From Paracentrotus lividus (taxonomy: Eukaryota > Echinodermata > Echinoidea > Camarodonta > Echinidae), in contig CALNVZ010002974.1 in NCBI GenBank assembly GCA_940671915.1, forward strand, positions 14,291,389-14,355,388: a DNA stretch of 64,000 nucleotides, written 5' to 3'. A program made the position numbers and the translations under genes. Below are positions 35,866 to 48,120 of the stretch, piece after piece (the first letter of the stretch is position 1; each line of letters opens with the position of its first letter). Under the pieces are notes generated by a model. That model made no database searches and was not told the origin of the DNA. It saw only the letters and a list, made by a program, of their open reading frames with translations.

Positions 35866-36072
35866 TCAGTATATTTCCTGGTTATGAAGATTTCCAGGGA
35901 AATATTGTGCACTTTGTGGACCCAGTTCCACCGCCATTTTGACCGCTGCGTTAGCGTTCGCTGTATTGTGATTTCGAATTTGGTCTGATTTCTTGGTGTT
36001 CTGTTTCACCAGTCTGACTGGGGGCATTGCTGGGTATGGTTCGTTAGAGGAAACTATAATTTTCTTCTTCAA
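35866..36072 (-). CDS. Unrecognised minus-strand open frame, possible terminal exon
   Basis: The minus-strand frame reads VSSNEPYPAMPPVRLVKQNT and then KSDQIRNHNTANANAAVKMA before the stop at 35866. It opens just after a TAA about 27 nt further upstream; an acceptor-like TTCCATTGAAG is present but weak. Composition is plausible for a protein (CG-rich codons in an AT-rich region). It faces the plus-strand candidate ending at 35819, so if both are real they are convergent last exons. No family recognised. Confidence 0.28.
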   Translation of the reverse strand: MKKKIIVSSNEPYPAMPPVRLVKQNTKKSDQIRNHNTANANAAVKMAVELGPQSAQYFPGNLHNQEIY

Positions 36073-38040
36073 TGGAAGTTTCGGAGTCGGAATAAAGGAT
36101 TAATTTTGCTTGGGATCATCGTGGCGTCTATATGAATCATTGCTTATCCTGGCTTATACTTCCCATGGGTAGCCATGTAGTATGCAGCAGGATACAAACA
36201 TAAAACAGTCGCTTGTCTACTTGCCTATAGGTTTTTTAAAATAATTGTGACTATCTATTTGAAGCAAGACAGTTTTAAATCATGCAATGTAATCAAGTGT
36301 TATTCCTCATTACTAAAGCCTATCAGCGTACAAATGTTAACAAAATTAATTTTGTTGTCAGATTGTATCGATACCGGCGATGAATGTTGAAGAGAAGGAG
36401 AGAGAAGAGAGAGAGAGAGGAGGTGGGGGGGGGGGGGAAGTGTGCCGTTTTGACCAATAAAGAGATTGCATTTTATAAATAGATAGTGATGCCTGAAACT
36501 ATCATACACAAACATTAAAGTTGATGGGAAAAAAAATTGCTGTGTATCGAACAAGAGGCGACCCCGAAATACCATTGTTTTATATAGACCCTGATATTAA
36601 AATACAATCGATCGCCTCCCTGTCTTACATCAATTTTGATTTCATCAGTAAAGATGAGTCGGGCAAAGAGTTCGGGTCATGCTGCTTTCATACATGGCCG
36701 GGGAAAAAAATCGTAAAAAACAAAACAAAACGAATATTTTTCATCAATTATGGCTCTAACACTATACGGAATACAAATTAATTTTTGGTATCGGGTAACC
36801 AGGGCCTGTGTGTATGCACAGATTTTTTTTGGGTCGCTTAGAAGGGAAATCACCTGACGATGAACGCTAATCCAAACGTTAAAAATGACATGAACAGTGA
36901 GTTTGAGAACCGCACATTTGATAAACAATAGAACCACTCGTTTCCTGTATGTTTTCTTATCATTCCGTGTATAGCAGCATCATCGGGGATGTGCATTTAT
37001 TGTCATGAGTGTAAAAGCGTTGTGGCCAAAATGTAAGAGTAGATTCAAAATTTGGGCTAATACGTGTAGCTTACCTAATCGTTTTATTGATTACATTGTT
37101 TACATACCCCTCCACTCTCTGTCTCAGTTCTCCCAACACCACCTACCCGCTAATAGCCCAGTCACACAACTGAAAACGTCATCACAACGAACACTAGCTT
37201 GCCATTCGTGGCAGTGTAATATTTTGTTCGGTACTGTGTTGGTTCCGTGTCGGTTTCACTGGTGTGGCTCAGCTATTACTTTATATAAACCAGTTATTTA
37301 ACTAGAAAGCGAAACATACCGTTTGCTAGCACACCCACTTCTCAGCTTTTGTATTATGCTATACATTTTTGATAGAGCACGTCTTCTTTGACATTGCCCC
37401 CATACAAAATCAATATCTAATTTCACACGTATTTTGATTTCATTTTTCCTTTCAATCTACTAGTATTGGCACTCATCCCATTTTGATGGATGGATACCAC
37501 CATCACTCTTTGCTTCCTGCATCCGTTACACCCCTCCCGCTCATGGGGCTCGTTGATGCACCCCTTGAAGGAACTTGCATGATTTGATCTCCTTTAATAT
37601 AAAAGTTAATTAGCATGATTGCGTGGGTTGATGCGCGCTTGACGGGTTCACAATGATAACAAAATAGATAGGGCGGGTTCTTCCGTCATGCAATTATTTT
37701 AGGAGTAATTGCAACTGAAATAATGCTGCTTTGACGTGCCCCACGGTTTTCTGTTATCAAGACTTTGATTATGATGATTATTGTATTGATTCATTGCACG
37801 CTAATAAAAAAAGATGTCTGATTAGCATGACTCTCGGTATACTCTTCCCCCTCTCTCTTTTTCTCTTTCACTTTCTCACTTTCTCTCAGTCGAAAATGCT
37901 CATTTTCACTTGTGTTATAAACTTTTACTCTCCCTAACTTTACCTAGTGTGTAATGATTTCTAAACTGGTGCCAAATTATTAAAACGCTTTACGAACAAA
38001 ATCTCCGCAGAAATTCATTCGCGTGGTGCGGAGGTCACGA
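36073..38040. other. Unannotated DNA
   Basis: Contains a GA tract (36397-36420), a poly-G tract (36424-36438) and a TTTCTC-rich stretch at 37850-37890. Open frames at 36521-36781 and 37005-37301 are not recognised. Confidence 0.4.
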
Positions 38041-38054
38041 AACGGTTTCGATTA

Positions 38055-38290
38055 GCTCAAGTTTCAAGTTTCAAGTTTATTCCACTCATAAAAAACGATA
38101 CACGGTGTAAACATTATACACGTGATCCATAAATACATACATATATACATATACACATAAGAACATAAATTAAAAACATATTGATAACTAAATATTATAC
38201 AAGAAATACTACTAAGGAATACAATAAATTAAATCTAGAGTGGAGGAGCCAGCAAAAGCCAAAGGCTTATCGAGGCTAGCTCCTAGATTG
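38055..38290 (-). mobile_element. LINE 3' tail in minus orientation, (TTGAAAC)n end
   Basis: On the minus strand the sequence reads GGAGCTAGCCTCGATAAGCC, then TTTGGCTTTTGCTGGCTCC, then AT-rich sequence ending GAATAAACTTGAAACTTGAAACTTGA. An AATAAA motif running into a 7-bp tandem repeat is the standard end of CR1-like LINEs. Coding sequence is truncated away. Confidence 0.6.
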
Positions 38291-38404
38291 AATGAAATAA
38301 TATACTTAAAGTAACTCTTTTTCTTTTTGAAATAGATTTTCGACAAAGTTTATAGATGTTTAATAAATACAAGACAAGACAATACACAAGAAAATCTATT
38401 TGTT

Positions 38405-38452
38405 TTGCTTTGTTTTGTTTTGTTTTGTTTTGGGGGGAGGGGGTTATGTAGT
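38405..38452 (+). repeat. (TTTTG)n followed by poly-G
   Basis: Five or six TTTTG units run straight into a G-rich run. Confidence 0.85.
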
Positions 38453-38459
38453 TATATCT

Positions 38460-39174
38460 TCTGTTAACCACTTTGTGTTCTTTGGCGTACAATATGTCAA
38501 ATGTCGAAATTTTCAGTTAATTTTATTTCTCCATAGACTTGTAATACGTTCATATCAGAGGTAGATCTTTAGAGTTCAATATATTTTAATACTGAAATAA
38601 CTTGATAACCATGGTAATAATTTTATTGTTAAACGATTTTTAATGAGGATAAGAGGCGTTAACAACTAGACTCTAAAAAGGAAAAGTTGCCACAATTTCA
38701 GGTCGATTGGAATCATACTCTTTTCCGAGTCAATTATCCCCATATATCTGGTAAAAAAGAGCTATGTTTACAATTCGGCTCTCTCTATAAAACCACCCAC
38801 CAAAAGATTCAAGCTGAGAATGTTTTGAACGTAATTGTTTTATGCAGGAAGGCACGATTCTTCCTTGTGAAATGGAAGTCAGACATCGTCATGAATATAA
38901 TTCACAGAGATAGATTAGTTTGTAGTCACAGTGAAGCCATGATACTGTGAAACCCAAGAAATTTATCTCTCTCTCTAACACACTCTCTCTCTTTCTCTCC
39001 CATTCAGACTGCATTTTTAAGAAAGTATAAAACAGTAAAGCCTTTGGAAAGAGGGAAACGGGGTTTTGAAAGATACAAAAATGCCTGTCACGCACGCGAT
39101 CACGATACTTGCATGTGTGAGCTGCGGTATCAAATCCAAATCAGCAGAGATTCAACCAATCTCGTCTGGCACCG
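38460..39174. other. Unannotated DNA
   Basis: A plus-strand frame of 87 codons (38687-38950) is open but unrecognised. A TCTC tract lies at 38967-39000. Confidence 0.4.
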
Positions 39175-39408
39175 CTAGCTAGCTACATACGTCAGCCCCA
39201 TTAAATATTCCTTCAACATCACAACACAAGTTCGAACGTCCATCGCGAATTCATAAAGCCCCCTATACCAAGCACCCATGCCAAGTGCCTCCTCGGAAAG
39301 GTTCCTCGCCTCTGGGTGATCCAAAATCGTGACCAACAAGAACTCCATACATCGGCATCTCACCATAATATTTGATTTACTTCTCTTCGAGAACAAAATG
39401 AAAAACAC
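39175..39408 (-). CDS. Unrecognised exon candidate
   Basis: The minus-strand frame encodes MEFLLVTILDHPEARNLSEE, then GMGAWYRGLYEFAMDVRTC, then VVMLKEYLMGL before a TAG in a GCTAGCTAGCTA string. Amphipathic, well-balanced composition and a local rise in GC suggest real coding sequence, but I recognise no family. Further upstream on the same strand a short open stretch (MFGWGYNRGSSNARGNLRDI) ends at CAG|GTAACA, a donor-like site, which could be a preceding exon at about 39458-39530. A transposon-derived protein is an alternative. Confidence 0.35.
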   Translation of the reverse strand: MFFILFSKRSKSNIMVRCRCMEFLLVTILDHPEARNLSEEALGMGAWYRGLYEFAMDVRTCVVMLKEYLMGLTYVAS

Positions 39409-41455
39409 CGAGGGCGTAGCAAAATATGTACGGAATGGTTACACATGCTGTTACCTGATGTCCCTCAAATTCCCCCTGGCGTTGCTAGACCCCCTATTAT
39501 AACCCCAACCGAACATTATTTCCAGAAACTTAAGTGGGTCCACTTGATACGCGACCTACTCCTTCCACGCTGAACGTATCGCTCGCGTCTGCGCAAGACC
39601 CCTTAAGCGCCTGTTAAAAATTCAAGTGGTTCCACTTGGTAATTTAACTCCGCTGTGCCCGAGTCGTCAAGACGAAAGTCTAGTGAAATCTCCGATGAGA
39701 GAGAGAGAAAAAAAAAGAAGTTCACATCTTATCCTGCTTTTACCCCGCCTCCATCCCAGCTACTTTCTCCTTTTCTCTTTTCCCCATCTCAAATTCTTTT
39801 GTTTTCCTGTCTTCGATTTTCGTTTTTTCCCGGAGAATTGCTACTTAGAGTTTGTGACGACAAACGGTCACTTTAAACTATCCAATGACACGGAGTCATC
39901 CTTATTAAGTGCGCCTAAACCCTGAAACAACGTGCCTTTCAATCTACTACGTTGTAAACCTATAACCAAAGGGTGCACGGACTTACCTATCAGGGGTATC
40001 TCACTGAGCGGCGATAGTTTGCGAACGTTTCCTCCGTCATAACACGGAAAAGTGTCTGCCAATGTAGCGAATTTGAGGGTTCTTTAGGATTCGTCAGGGT
40101 TCGCATGGAGTCGGAAAGTGTTTCAAAAAGTTATTACATTTGCGAGTGTTTGTGACACAATAAAAACTTGTTGAGTTTATTAGACTTCGAAACCCCCAAT
40201 TCGCTTCTTTGGAAGCATTTGCCGGTGATTTCTTAGGAAAAGTTTCCCAAACATTAGCACACGTTCACAGCTAAATGAGATACAGCATGACTTTAGATGT
40301 TTTTTGTGATAGGTTTTTTTTTCAATTGAAAATAGTATGCAATATTTTTTTTTTTCATCGCCATAATGTTGAAAGATATATTGTAAAACTGAACATCGAT
40401 AAAGGTGACCAGTCAACATACAACTTAATATTTCGCCGTTAAATATTGACGAAGTCAACGGAAAACCTCTCGTATAACTTTCTTTACTATGGTAACGCTG
40501 ATATGGCATTTAAATAGGCATAGGCAGATAGTCTCAAAGGAGGCAAGTGCTTAATAGTTGATATGGATAAAACTGCGTTAATGGTCTTCACGGGTCTCAT
40601 AGATTAAAGGTTAATGGCGATAATAGTAGTGAGAAGGGAGGGAAATAGTAAAATTTACTATTTGCTAGCATGAGATAATAATTGTTTGCTGACCATACCT
40701 TTGCCCATCATGATATCGATTCTTAATAGATCTTAAAGATCTTTTTATTTTTTTTTTATAACAGAGAGGACGTGATATACTGTGTCCACAATAACATTCT
40801 GATTTAACTTTATTTAAAAGTAACCTGGAATCAACATTTTCTCTCTACCATTTTCGACTTATATTAACAATGAATTATATTGATGATGCTTCAAGTGATC
40901 CTCTAACAATCATGAAATGACGAAGTACTCAAATTTTTACTTCCATTGAATGATAGTCTTATAAGGTAATATCTAAGTATTCCTCAGCGTAATTCAGCTG
41001 CCTCTATGTTATATGCTAGTAATGGATTAAATTAAGTGAATTAATAATCATTTAAACGATGCCGGTGCATGGAATATGACACAGACATTGCTTTTAATTA
41101 TGAGAAATAGTATAAGATTGCCAGGAATCTTTAACAGAGTGCACGTGTAATATTGTGTATGGCTTTTGAAAAAGAAAATTATTATTAATCGTCATTTGAC
41201 CATGTTGACATGAGCAGAGGTGGGTTTTGCTACTGCGTCATTTATCACACTCAACACCGAATACTAGTTGAATAGAGAATTTCAGCCAAAGACTTAACAC
41301 TACCCTAACTCTAACCCCTAACCTAACATGAAACATTATAACAACTTTTATCTTTCACGACATCTTCGACAAAACAATGCCTTGAGCAATTAGTAATACC
41401 GGAGCAAATATCCTATCACCAATGATCCAGCAGGTCTATCTTGTTTTCTGCTTTG
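39409..41455. other. Unannotated DNA
   Basis: CAAGTGGTTCCACTTG (39625-39640) and AAGTGGGTCCACTT (39532-39545) are related short palindromes. CCCTAACTCTAACCCCTAAC at 41303-41322 is telomere-like but isolated. No gene recognised. Confidence 0.4.
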
Positions 41456-41505
41456 TTATGTTTGTTTGTTTGTTTGTTGTTTGTTTGTTTGTTTGTTTGT
41501 TTTTG

Positions 41506-41537
<32 letters not shown>

Positions 41538-41554
41538 TTTTTTGGGGGGGGGGG
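41456..41554 (+). repeat. Compound (TTTG)n-(TTTTG)n-Tn-Gn tract
   Basis: TTTG units give way to TTTTG units, then twelve Ts and eleven Gs. The junction ordering T then G matches other tracts in the window. Confidence 0.9.
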
Positions 41555-42661
41555 ACGTAACCTAACTTCTCTGAGCATTTATTATTATTTTTTTTTTGTG
41601 CAAATGCTCTACAACTTTACACTTTAATATGATTATATAGAACAAGATTGTGATAAATTATTATGTCTTTCTCGTAAAGAGAGCGACATTGAAATCTTCT
41701 TTTTTTCAAAATCTCGATGCGCACCAAATATCTGAATATAAACTCTATTCCCCAAAGAATTCAAACAGCCATTTGTTCAGACGGAGTGAACGTTGTTTGA
41801 CTATCAAGGCTATGCCAGTATTTGTATTATACACGACATCCTCTACATCGCTATTTAGAGCTCGCGTGCATTGATTGACAAGAAGCCAAGCACCAGTAAA
41901 CTGAACCTCCACTTACGCCAAATGCCTCTATACTACTCAGTATCTACATCGCACTAAGTTACACCAACGAGTCAGGGACCTGATTGGCACCTATAAGGAA
42001 CAGGACATCTATTCCCATATGACGGTCAAGTTCTTCACAGGTTTTGTGTCAGTTTTACAGGTGTGACTGCAGCTCTTTGCACAATTGCTAGCATACACGT
42101 GCATCGAGGAAACTTATAGCCTATACCTTCAAAAACTCTCTCTCTCCCTACATAGACATCAATCTTGCTAAAGGTGTATCGTTCATGACATCGATCTCGT
42201 CATCTTAGAAGGCATCAAAGGCAGCGCGCTAATCGATGACGTCGGATGTCTTTGATTGTCCATGGTCAATGATTGACACGGATAAATAGAAGTGAAATAA
42301 TGCCGTGTTTAGTGAGCTTAGGCTGATCAGGGGAGCATCCATCATAACACCTTGATCCAATCACGTTTGTGGACATTGTGTTGTCGGATCTTCATGGCAA
42401 TCGAGCAGTCTTCTTATTTCTTCAAATATATTTCAAGCCGAAATATTGGGAATCATAACTGATACCCCGTTATTACGATTCGTCGCTTCGAATATTTTTG
42501 CACCCCCTTATAATATACTCTGTTTAAGCATGTCAAATGATCTTTAACGAGACGAAAATTTGACTCCTTTAATTTTTTTTTTTTTTTTTAGTAAGCTCGG
42601 AAATCAGGCCCTGCTCATTTCGATAAAAGTATACAATTTGCCTCTCCCAACTCCTCTCTCT
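41555..42661. other. Unannotated DNA
   Basis: No gene or repeat recognised apart from a T-run at 42573-42589. Confidence 0.45.
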
Positions 42662-43022
42662 GAGTCGGAACTATTCTTATGGTGGTATCTCACTTCGCGG
42701 AGACGTCTCCGCGACGGATAATAAGTATTAGAGACGTCCCCGATACTTTTTTTTCCTTCGCGGAGACGTCTGTGAGACGTATCCGCGACAATTTTCAAAA
42801 CGGTCTCAAAGCAGTTTCAAAACCGTCTCAAAGTATCCCCAAATCCGTCCCAAAGTAGTTTCCGCGATTCCCGCGACTCATGAAACATCGCAGGGACTGA
42901 GGAGACGTCTCGGAGACGTCTCCGTGACCAAGCCGTTCCGAAACCGTCTTAAAGTAGTCCTAAATCCGTCTCAAAGCAGTTTCCGCGAAGTGAGATATCA
43001 CCATAAGACTATACTCGGACTC
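42662..43022. mobile_element. GAGACG-family TIR element, copy 1 (361 bp)
   Basis: The left end GAGTCGGAACTATTCTTATGG and right end mirror each other, and the match continues through TGGTATCTCACTTCGCGGA. The interior is filled with GAGACGTCTCCG palindromes and a repeated CCGTCTCAAAGTAGTTTC unit. Related copies lie at 52120-52784 and 63515-63759. Non-coding. Confidence 0.8.
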
Positions 43023-44270
43023 GGGTTACCAAACAATAGTGATATGCTTGTACGTGGGCGTAGATATAGAATTAAAAAGAGCCGAGTATCTTTATCGTGT
43101 GATGAAGAAAAATCATAGAACATGGATACCGGGTTAACCAAACATTCTGTTGGACCCAAATTCGCTTTTCTTGAGTGGAACGTCACTCTATGAGCGAGGT
43201 AGCAAACCACGTTCCTCCTAAACTCCTACAAGTACCCTAAACTCGTATGGATTTTTATTGTTGTTATTCTGGGAGAGTAATAATCGAATCAAACACCCCA
43301 TGCACGGTGAAACTGTGGCAACGTAGGAGCGGTGCCACGCGACATATAAATTTAATTTGCCTAAATATCGAGAGGACACTTATGAAATTGGATGACCCGT
43401 CTCTTAGGGAGCAACCTCGTCTATACTAGCCCTGTTCAGGCATTTTTAAAGGTTGTGTGCCTCCTCAGTTAACGTATAACTAAGGGGCTTAACTTGTACC
43501 CCTTATGAGGATTAGCTCGGTTATACTGAAGTACTCGAGCAGACGTACTTATTTGGGATCAGGAGAGCTTAGGAGGTACTACCTGAGATATGTTGACATA
43601 GTTACTGACGTGTCATCCTATTGACGATTGGCTATTACAAGGGATGACGACTTGTAGAAATGTAGCGCAAATTTCATGAAATCCTCCAAGAGCCTCCCTG
43701 ATGATTTTAAAGATGTTGTGCACATCTTTATGGAGTGTATTCCTGCAACAATTTATTGTCAATTTTCCTATACATGTATGTCAACGAGAAAGACAAAAAT
43801 ATAGGATTTCCCAACCAGTTTCGGAAGTTCGTCACTCCATTCGATAATCAGTTCATTCGAATTCCCAAAATATTTCTACTGCGTCAAATTCACATTGAAA
43901 TTCCAACTTAGTTCCTTCGCTTTGGTATTAAAAAGCTTCAAATCAAAATCACTCTCAAAAGCATCAATTAGTAAATCGGATGGAATGCGCGCAATCCCGC
44001 AATCAAATCCGCGCTGAGTCAATCAACTTTGGCATTGGTTAAACCAAGTTGCCAATCGTTTTAAATTCTTGGTTACTTTAGACTAAACATTTAAGAAGCG
44101 ATTTCTTTTTCTGAAGCTTTATATCTATTCCATGAGAATAATATAATAATGAAAAAATAATAACGTTTTCTTTTTTTTGAGATTTAGATCATTTTCTGTT
44201 GAGTGTTATGATGAAACAACTATTCTTTTTTCTTTAAGCTCTGGTTAATTCTTTAGAAAAAATATCAAGA
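43023..44270. other. Unannotated DNA
   Basis: GGGTTACCAAAC (43023) and GGGTTAACCAAAC (43131) are near repeats. No gene recognised; open frames are shorter than 65 codons. Confidence 0.4.
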
Positions 44271-44645
44271 TCATTAATGCGCCCTAAGTTTAAGGTCAAT
44301 CTGGCGCCTCTAAGCTTCAGGTCGATTTGCGCCCCTAAATCTATCATCGATTAACGCCAATATGTCGCCCCAAAAGGTTTCAATCACTTTGGCGCCCCTG
44401 AGTTTTTAGATCAATTTGGCGCCTTAATTCAGATCAAAGCGGCGCCCAACATAATTTAAGATCCTAATGTTTTAGGTCACTTTGGAGCCCTAAGTTAAAG
44501 ATAAATATGGCGCCCTAAATTCAAATCAATTTTGCGCCCCCTAAAATTCAAGATCAAAGTGGCTCCCCTTAGTTAAAGATTAATATGGCGCCCCTAATTT
44601 TAAGGTTTATTTGGCCCCTTAGTTTAAAGTTGATTTGGCGCCCCC
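44271..44645 (+). repeat. GGCGCC minisatellite (about 30-bp unit)
   Basis: Around twelve degenerate units of the form TTTGGCGCCCCTAA, then TTTAAGATCAA. Good cores occur at about 44299, 44391, 44416, 44440, 44507, 44586 and 44635. Units alternate a GC core with an AT spacer containing GATCAA. It ends in a T/C-rich stretch. Confidence 0.8.
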
Positions 44646-44649
44646 TTTT

Positions 44650-45590
44650 CCCTTTGTTTTCTTCCCTTTCCCCTCTTTTTCTCTTTCTCTTCCCCTTCAT
44701 TCTTTCTCTTTCTCCTGTTTTTGGCGCCCGTGTCCCCTACCCCCTCCCCTCCTCCCCCCCCGAAAGCGCGCATGAATTAATTTGTTATGTGGAAGAGTTT
44801 TTGTGTGTTTGACTAGTTAATTATGCAAGATAAATTGTTACATGAGTAAAAAGAGAACTAATGAACTAATTGATAACTGGAAAAATATATCTCATACTTA
44901 AGCACATGCCGTAATATAAGGTACATACTCATTCACGGTTGCTCCTAATAGCAATTTGATGGAAAAAAAAATGATATGGTTAAAAACAAAAACATTTCCT
45001 GCAGCTATAAATTTAAGTCCTAATTTGAATGCTAATTACTGTAAGTGGAAAACTCGGAATGAATTTAAATGCTGCTTATGCGGTATTGCGCAATCATAAC
45101 AGCGTCTCTGCTAAATTGAATTACTGTTTTACGTATATAGTGCACTTAATCGGAATTTGAACAAATGAAACATGTAATTGATGGCTGGAAAAGGGAATCT
45201 GATCTCCGGAAAATCGACTGAAAGCTAAATCGTCCTAACTTGAATGAACCACTTATCAAATGGAGTGACGAGTTTCTGGAAGTGACTGGGAAATCCTATA
45301 GTATATTATCTTACGACAATTTTTGTTGTGCTCGATTTTTCCAGACTTATCTTGTTAAACGGTGTTAATGTCGCGGCTGGGACTTGAATCGCGAACAACA
45401 ATACATCACTTCCTTAATAATGCATCCAAACCGTATCTGCTAATTTGAATGCTATTTTTTCGAAATTGTGCTTGCCTTTACCATTTAAATTATGTGCATC
45501 GTAACCATCTCCATTCCTTCATTCCACCGTACATGCCGTATGTTAAAGTAATGACACATCGTATACCAACCCACCCTCTCTCTCTTCAGC
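44650..45590. other. CT-rich tract, then unannotated DNA
   Basis: 44640-44760 is pyrimidine-rich with one more GGCGCC core. The remainder is AT-rich without recognised features. Confidence 0.45.
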
Positions 45591-45599
45591 TACATGTTC

Positions 45600-45605
45600 C
45601 ATCTC

Positions 45606-45656
<51 letters not shown>

Positions 45657-45690
45657 CCCCTCTCTCTCCCTCCCTCTCTCCTTTTTCCTC
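45600..45690. repeat. (TC)n microsatellite
   Basis: Nearly pure CT dinucleotides at 45611-45653 with imperfect flanks to about 45740. Confidence 0.95.
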
Positions 45691-45759
45691 TGTATATGTA
45701 TCTCTCGATATCTCTCTTTCCCTCTCTTCTCTTTTCTTCTCATCTTTCTGAACTAGAGC

Positions 45760-47290
45760 ACTGTACCACCGATCTGACCACCCATTTGAGATTCTATTAC
45801 ACAAGTGTTTCCATGACCACTTCTCCATCCATAATGTCACGGAGAGCATAGGTTACATCGATTTGAGGATACCATGCACTAGGTCCTAAATGCAGAGGGT
45901 ACTACTGGTAGTATGATCGCATTATGCTTCCTTCCGGCCAGGTCGGTTCCACACCTCCAAAAGTCCAGTGTCTCAGGTCAAATGTGGCAGTTCTTGTGAC
46001 GTTTCTGACGACATTTTGAAGAAATATTCTTACTAGTCAATGTGCAAAAAGTCTCAAAAGCTTTTGCTGTTATTTTAATTTCCATATCATTCTCTATGGA
46101 TTGAAATGTAGACTTCTATCATCCTGAAAAGAATGAAAGTTTGCAAGAACTTTCATTGTTAAAGGGGTTGCTCCGCTGTTTTCCCTCCGGTTTATCATGT
46201 TAATGTCGCATTATCAAACGAAACCTGTACAAAAAGGTCTAGCACTATCTATACTACTACTTCCTCGCCCCTCGCCTTCTCATCTGGTTCACAGTCCTTT
46301 CCAGGACTCAATCAAGAAAGAATACTTCTAAATGTATTTTCTATTCTCTATCTCACCAAACAAATTTTCTACTCTCTGTAACTCTCCATTTCCTCTTCTA
46401 CTTTTTCAAACAGTCCTTTTCAGGACTAACCACTTGATGAACCGTAAACCTCGTCATGCAGTAATTGCAGTTTCTGAAAGACTGAAATACATTAATTGTG
46501 TGTTAAAAGTCACGTTTACATCCTGACCTATCATTTAGATGGCCTTGTGCAAGCAAATTAATGTTTATTTTGTTGTATGGTCTAGTACTCATATTGCCAT
46601 TTCCTCTCTCAAAGAGGTAAAAAGGAGCGGTCATTGTCAAGGGTTAAAAAGAAATCTCCATAAATACTCCATAACTCCATAAAATTTAGGTTTACGAATT
46701 CGATTCCAACTTTAGATTTTTTTTCTTGAGGAAACCAGAAACACTCTAAAAGGATCACAATAATATGACTGCTGCTCTCATTCAAATCGATATATTCCAC
46801 GTGAACGAAATTCCTGGAATAGATCGATCATATTTTAATATTTTTATTTCACCGTGATTGCGTGTACTTTTGTGTGATCAAGAGAAAATCCGAATGGAGC
46901 GCATGAGGATCGTTGTCATATCTAAATGGGGCTTGGGTGCGCAAGAACAGTACTTCCTGGACTTCGTATAATTGGAACTTTAATCATAAAAACAGGTTGA
47001 CATATTACGGATATCCAAAATGATATATTTCTAAAAATTTCAAGATATAAAGCGGTTTTGTACGATTGTTGAGAACAGAAATTTGTCAAGGATACTAAAT
47101 GATGCGATGTCATTTGATGCGATATGAGTAAAAAGAAGAATTTCGGCACCAGAAAGAAGAATTGATCTTATTCGATAGTATACTTATGATTGCAACGGTT
47201 TTAAATTTTAGACTGCGCATTCGAGACGAACCCACAATAATCCGGCTTGCAACGATCGTCTGCGTTCGCGGAGCGGGGATGGAGCGGGGA
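45760..47290. other. Unannotated DNA
   Basis: CAGTCCTTTCCAGGACT (46291) and CAGTCCTTTTCAGGACT (46411) are related short palindromes. No gene recognised. Confidence 0.45.
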
Positions 47291-47420
47291 TGGCCGCACC
47301 CTTTCGGGAACACCGGGGTGGGGGGGGGGCTTTTCTCAAAAGGGTGGGTTGAGGGAGGGGAGTCAAATTAACGCACCCATTCGGGAACACCGGGGGGGGG
47401 GGGCTTTTCTCGAAAGGCTG
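47291..47420 (+). repeat. Tandem GC-rich duplication with poly-G
   Basis: Two copies of CGCACCC.TTCGGGAACACC followed by a poly-G run and GGCTTTTCTC.AAAG lie at 47286-47346 and 47372-47420. Confidence 0.8.
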
Positions 47421-47620
47421 TGTTTAGTAGTTTTCTGAACCAGTCGTTTTTATGAAAATTATTCATTAAATAATGACAATATAATATTAATAGATAATAA
47501 TAATAATAATAATAATAATAAGTTGTATCGCGCCTTTTCCAAATATAATAGGAGAAATAGAGGAGAGCTTGCATTTTTTTTTAAAATATATTTTGAAGTT
47601 CATAATTCTAGAAACCCCCA
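47395..47620 (-). repeat. Dispersed repeat R, minus copy
   Basis: The minus strand reads ATTATGAACTTCA, then AATGCAAGCTCTCCTCTATTTC, then a TAT/TAA-rich part, TTTAATGAATAATTTTCAT and ACTACTAAACACAGCCTTTC. The same order recurs on the plus strand at 57815-57980 and partly at 56565-56680. An (AAT)n microsatellite has expanded inside this copy at 47497-47520. Confidence 0.75.
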
Positions 47621-48049
47621 AGCATTATAGAACAATTGAATTAAGAGAAATAGTGTGTTTTCTATTCTGAATAAATTCACATTTGCATAGAAGTTTAGAA
47701 GCTCCGTCCAACAATATTTAACCAGCCTTAAATAGAAAAGTAAAGCATTTTTGTTGATTTTTGAGCCGTGAGGCACGGACGCTTTTAGTTGGAAACAGAC
47801 ACACATACTTGACCCCTTTTTTTATACAGACGAATGTGACCGGAGGAGACTCGGGGGCGCGCCCCCTCCACTCCAGTCTCATGCAAAGTCTTTCGTGCAA
47901 TCTGGCAATATATAGAAGGGAACCAAACAAAGTCCAAACAATCGTCGAAGAATGGAAGGGTGGGAGTAGGGAAAAAAATTGCTTCTCGAACGGAGTCCAT
48001 GATGAGAATTATTTTATTTCAGACACAATTCAGGCGCGGATCTAGAGAT
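47621..48049. other. Unannotated DNA
   Basis: GGCGCGGATCTAGAGATGG at 48033 resembles the complement of the GGATCCGCC terminus seen elsewhere. No gene recognised. Confidence 0.4.
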
Positions 48050-48120
48050 GGTTTTTAACGGGGTGCGGAATTCAACGAAAACCCATTCACCATCGGGGAA
48101 AACGAGCAGGAAAAAGGAAA

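Noticed and set aside
45449-45851. Overlapping frames on both strands around 45.5 kb
   Set aside because: Driven by the (TC)n tract; low-complexity products on both strands.
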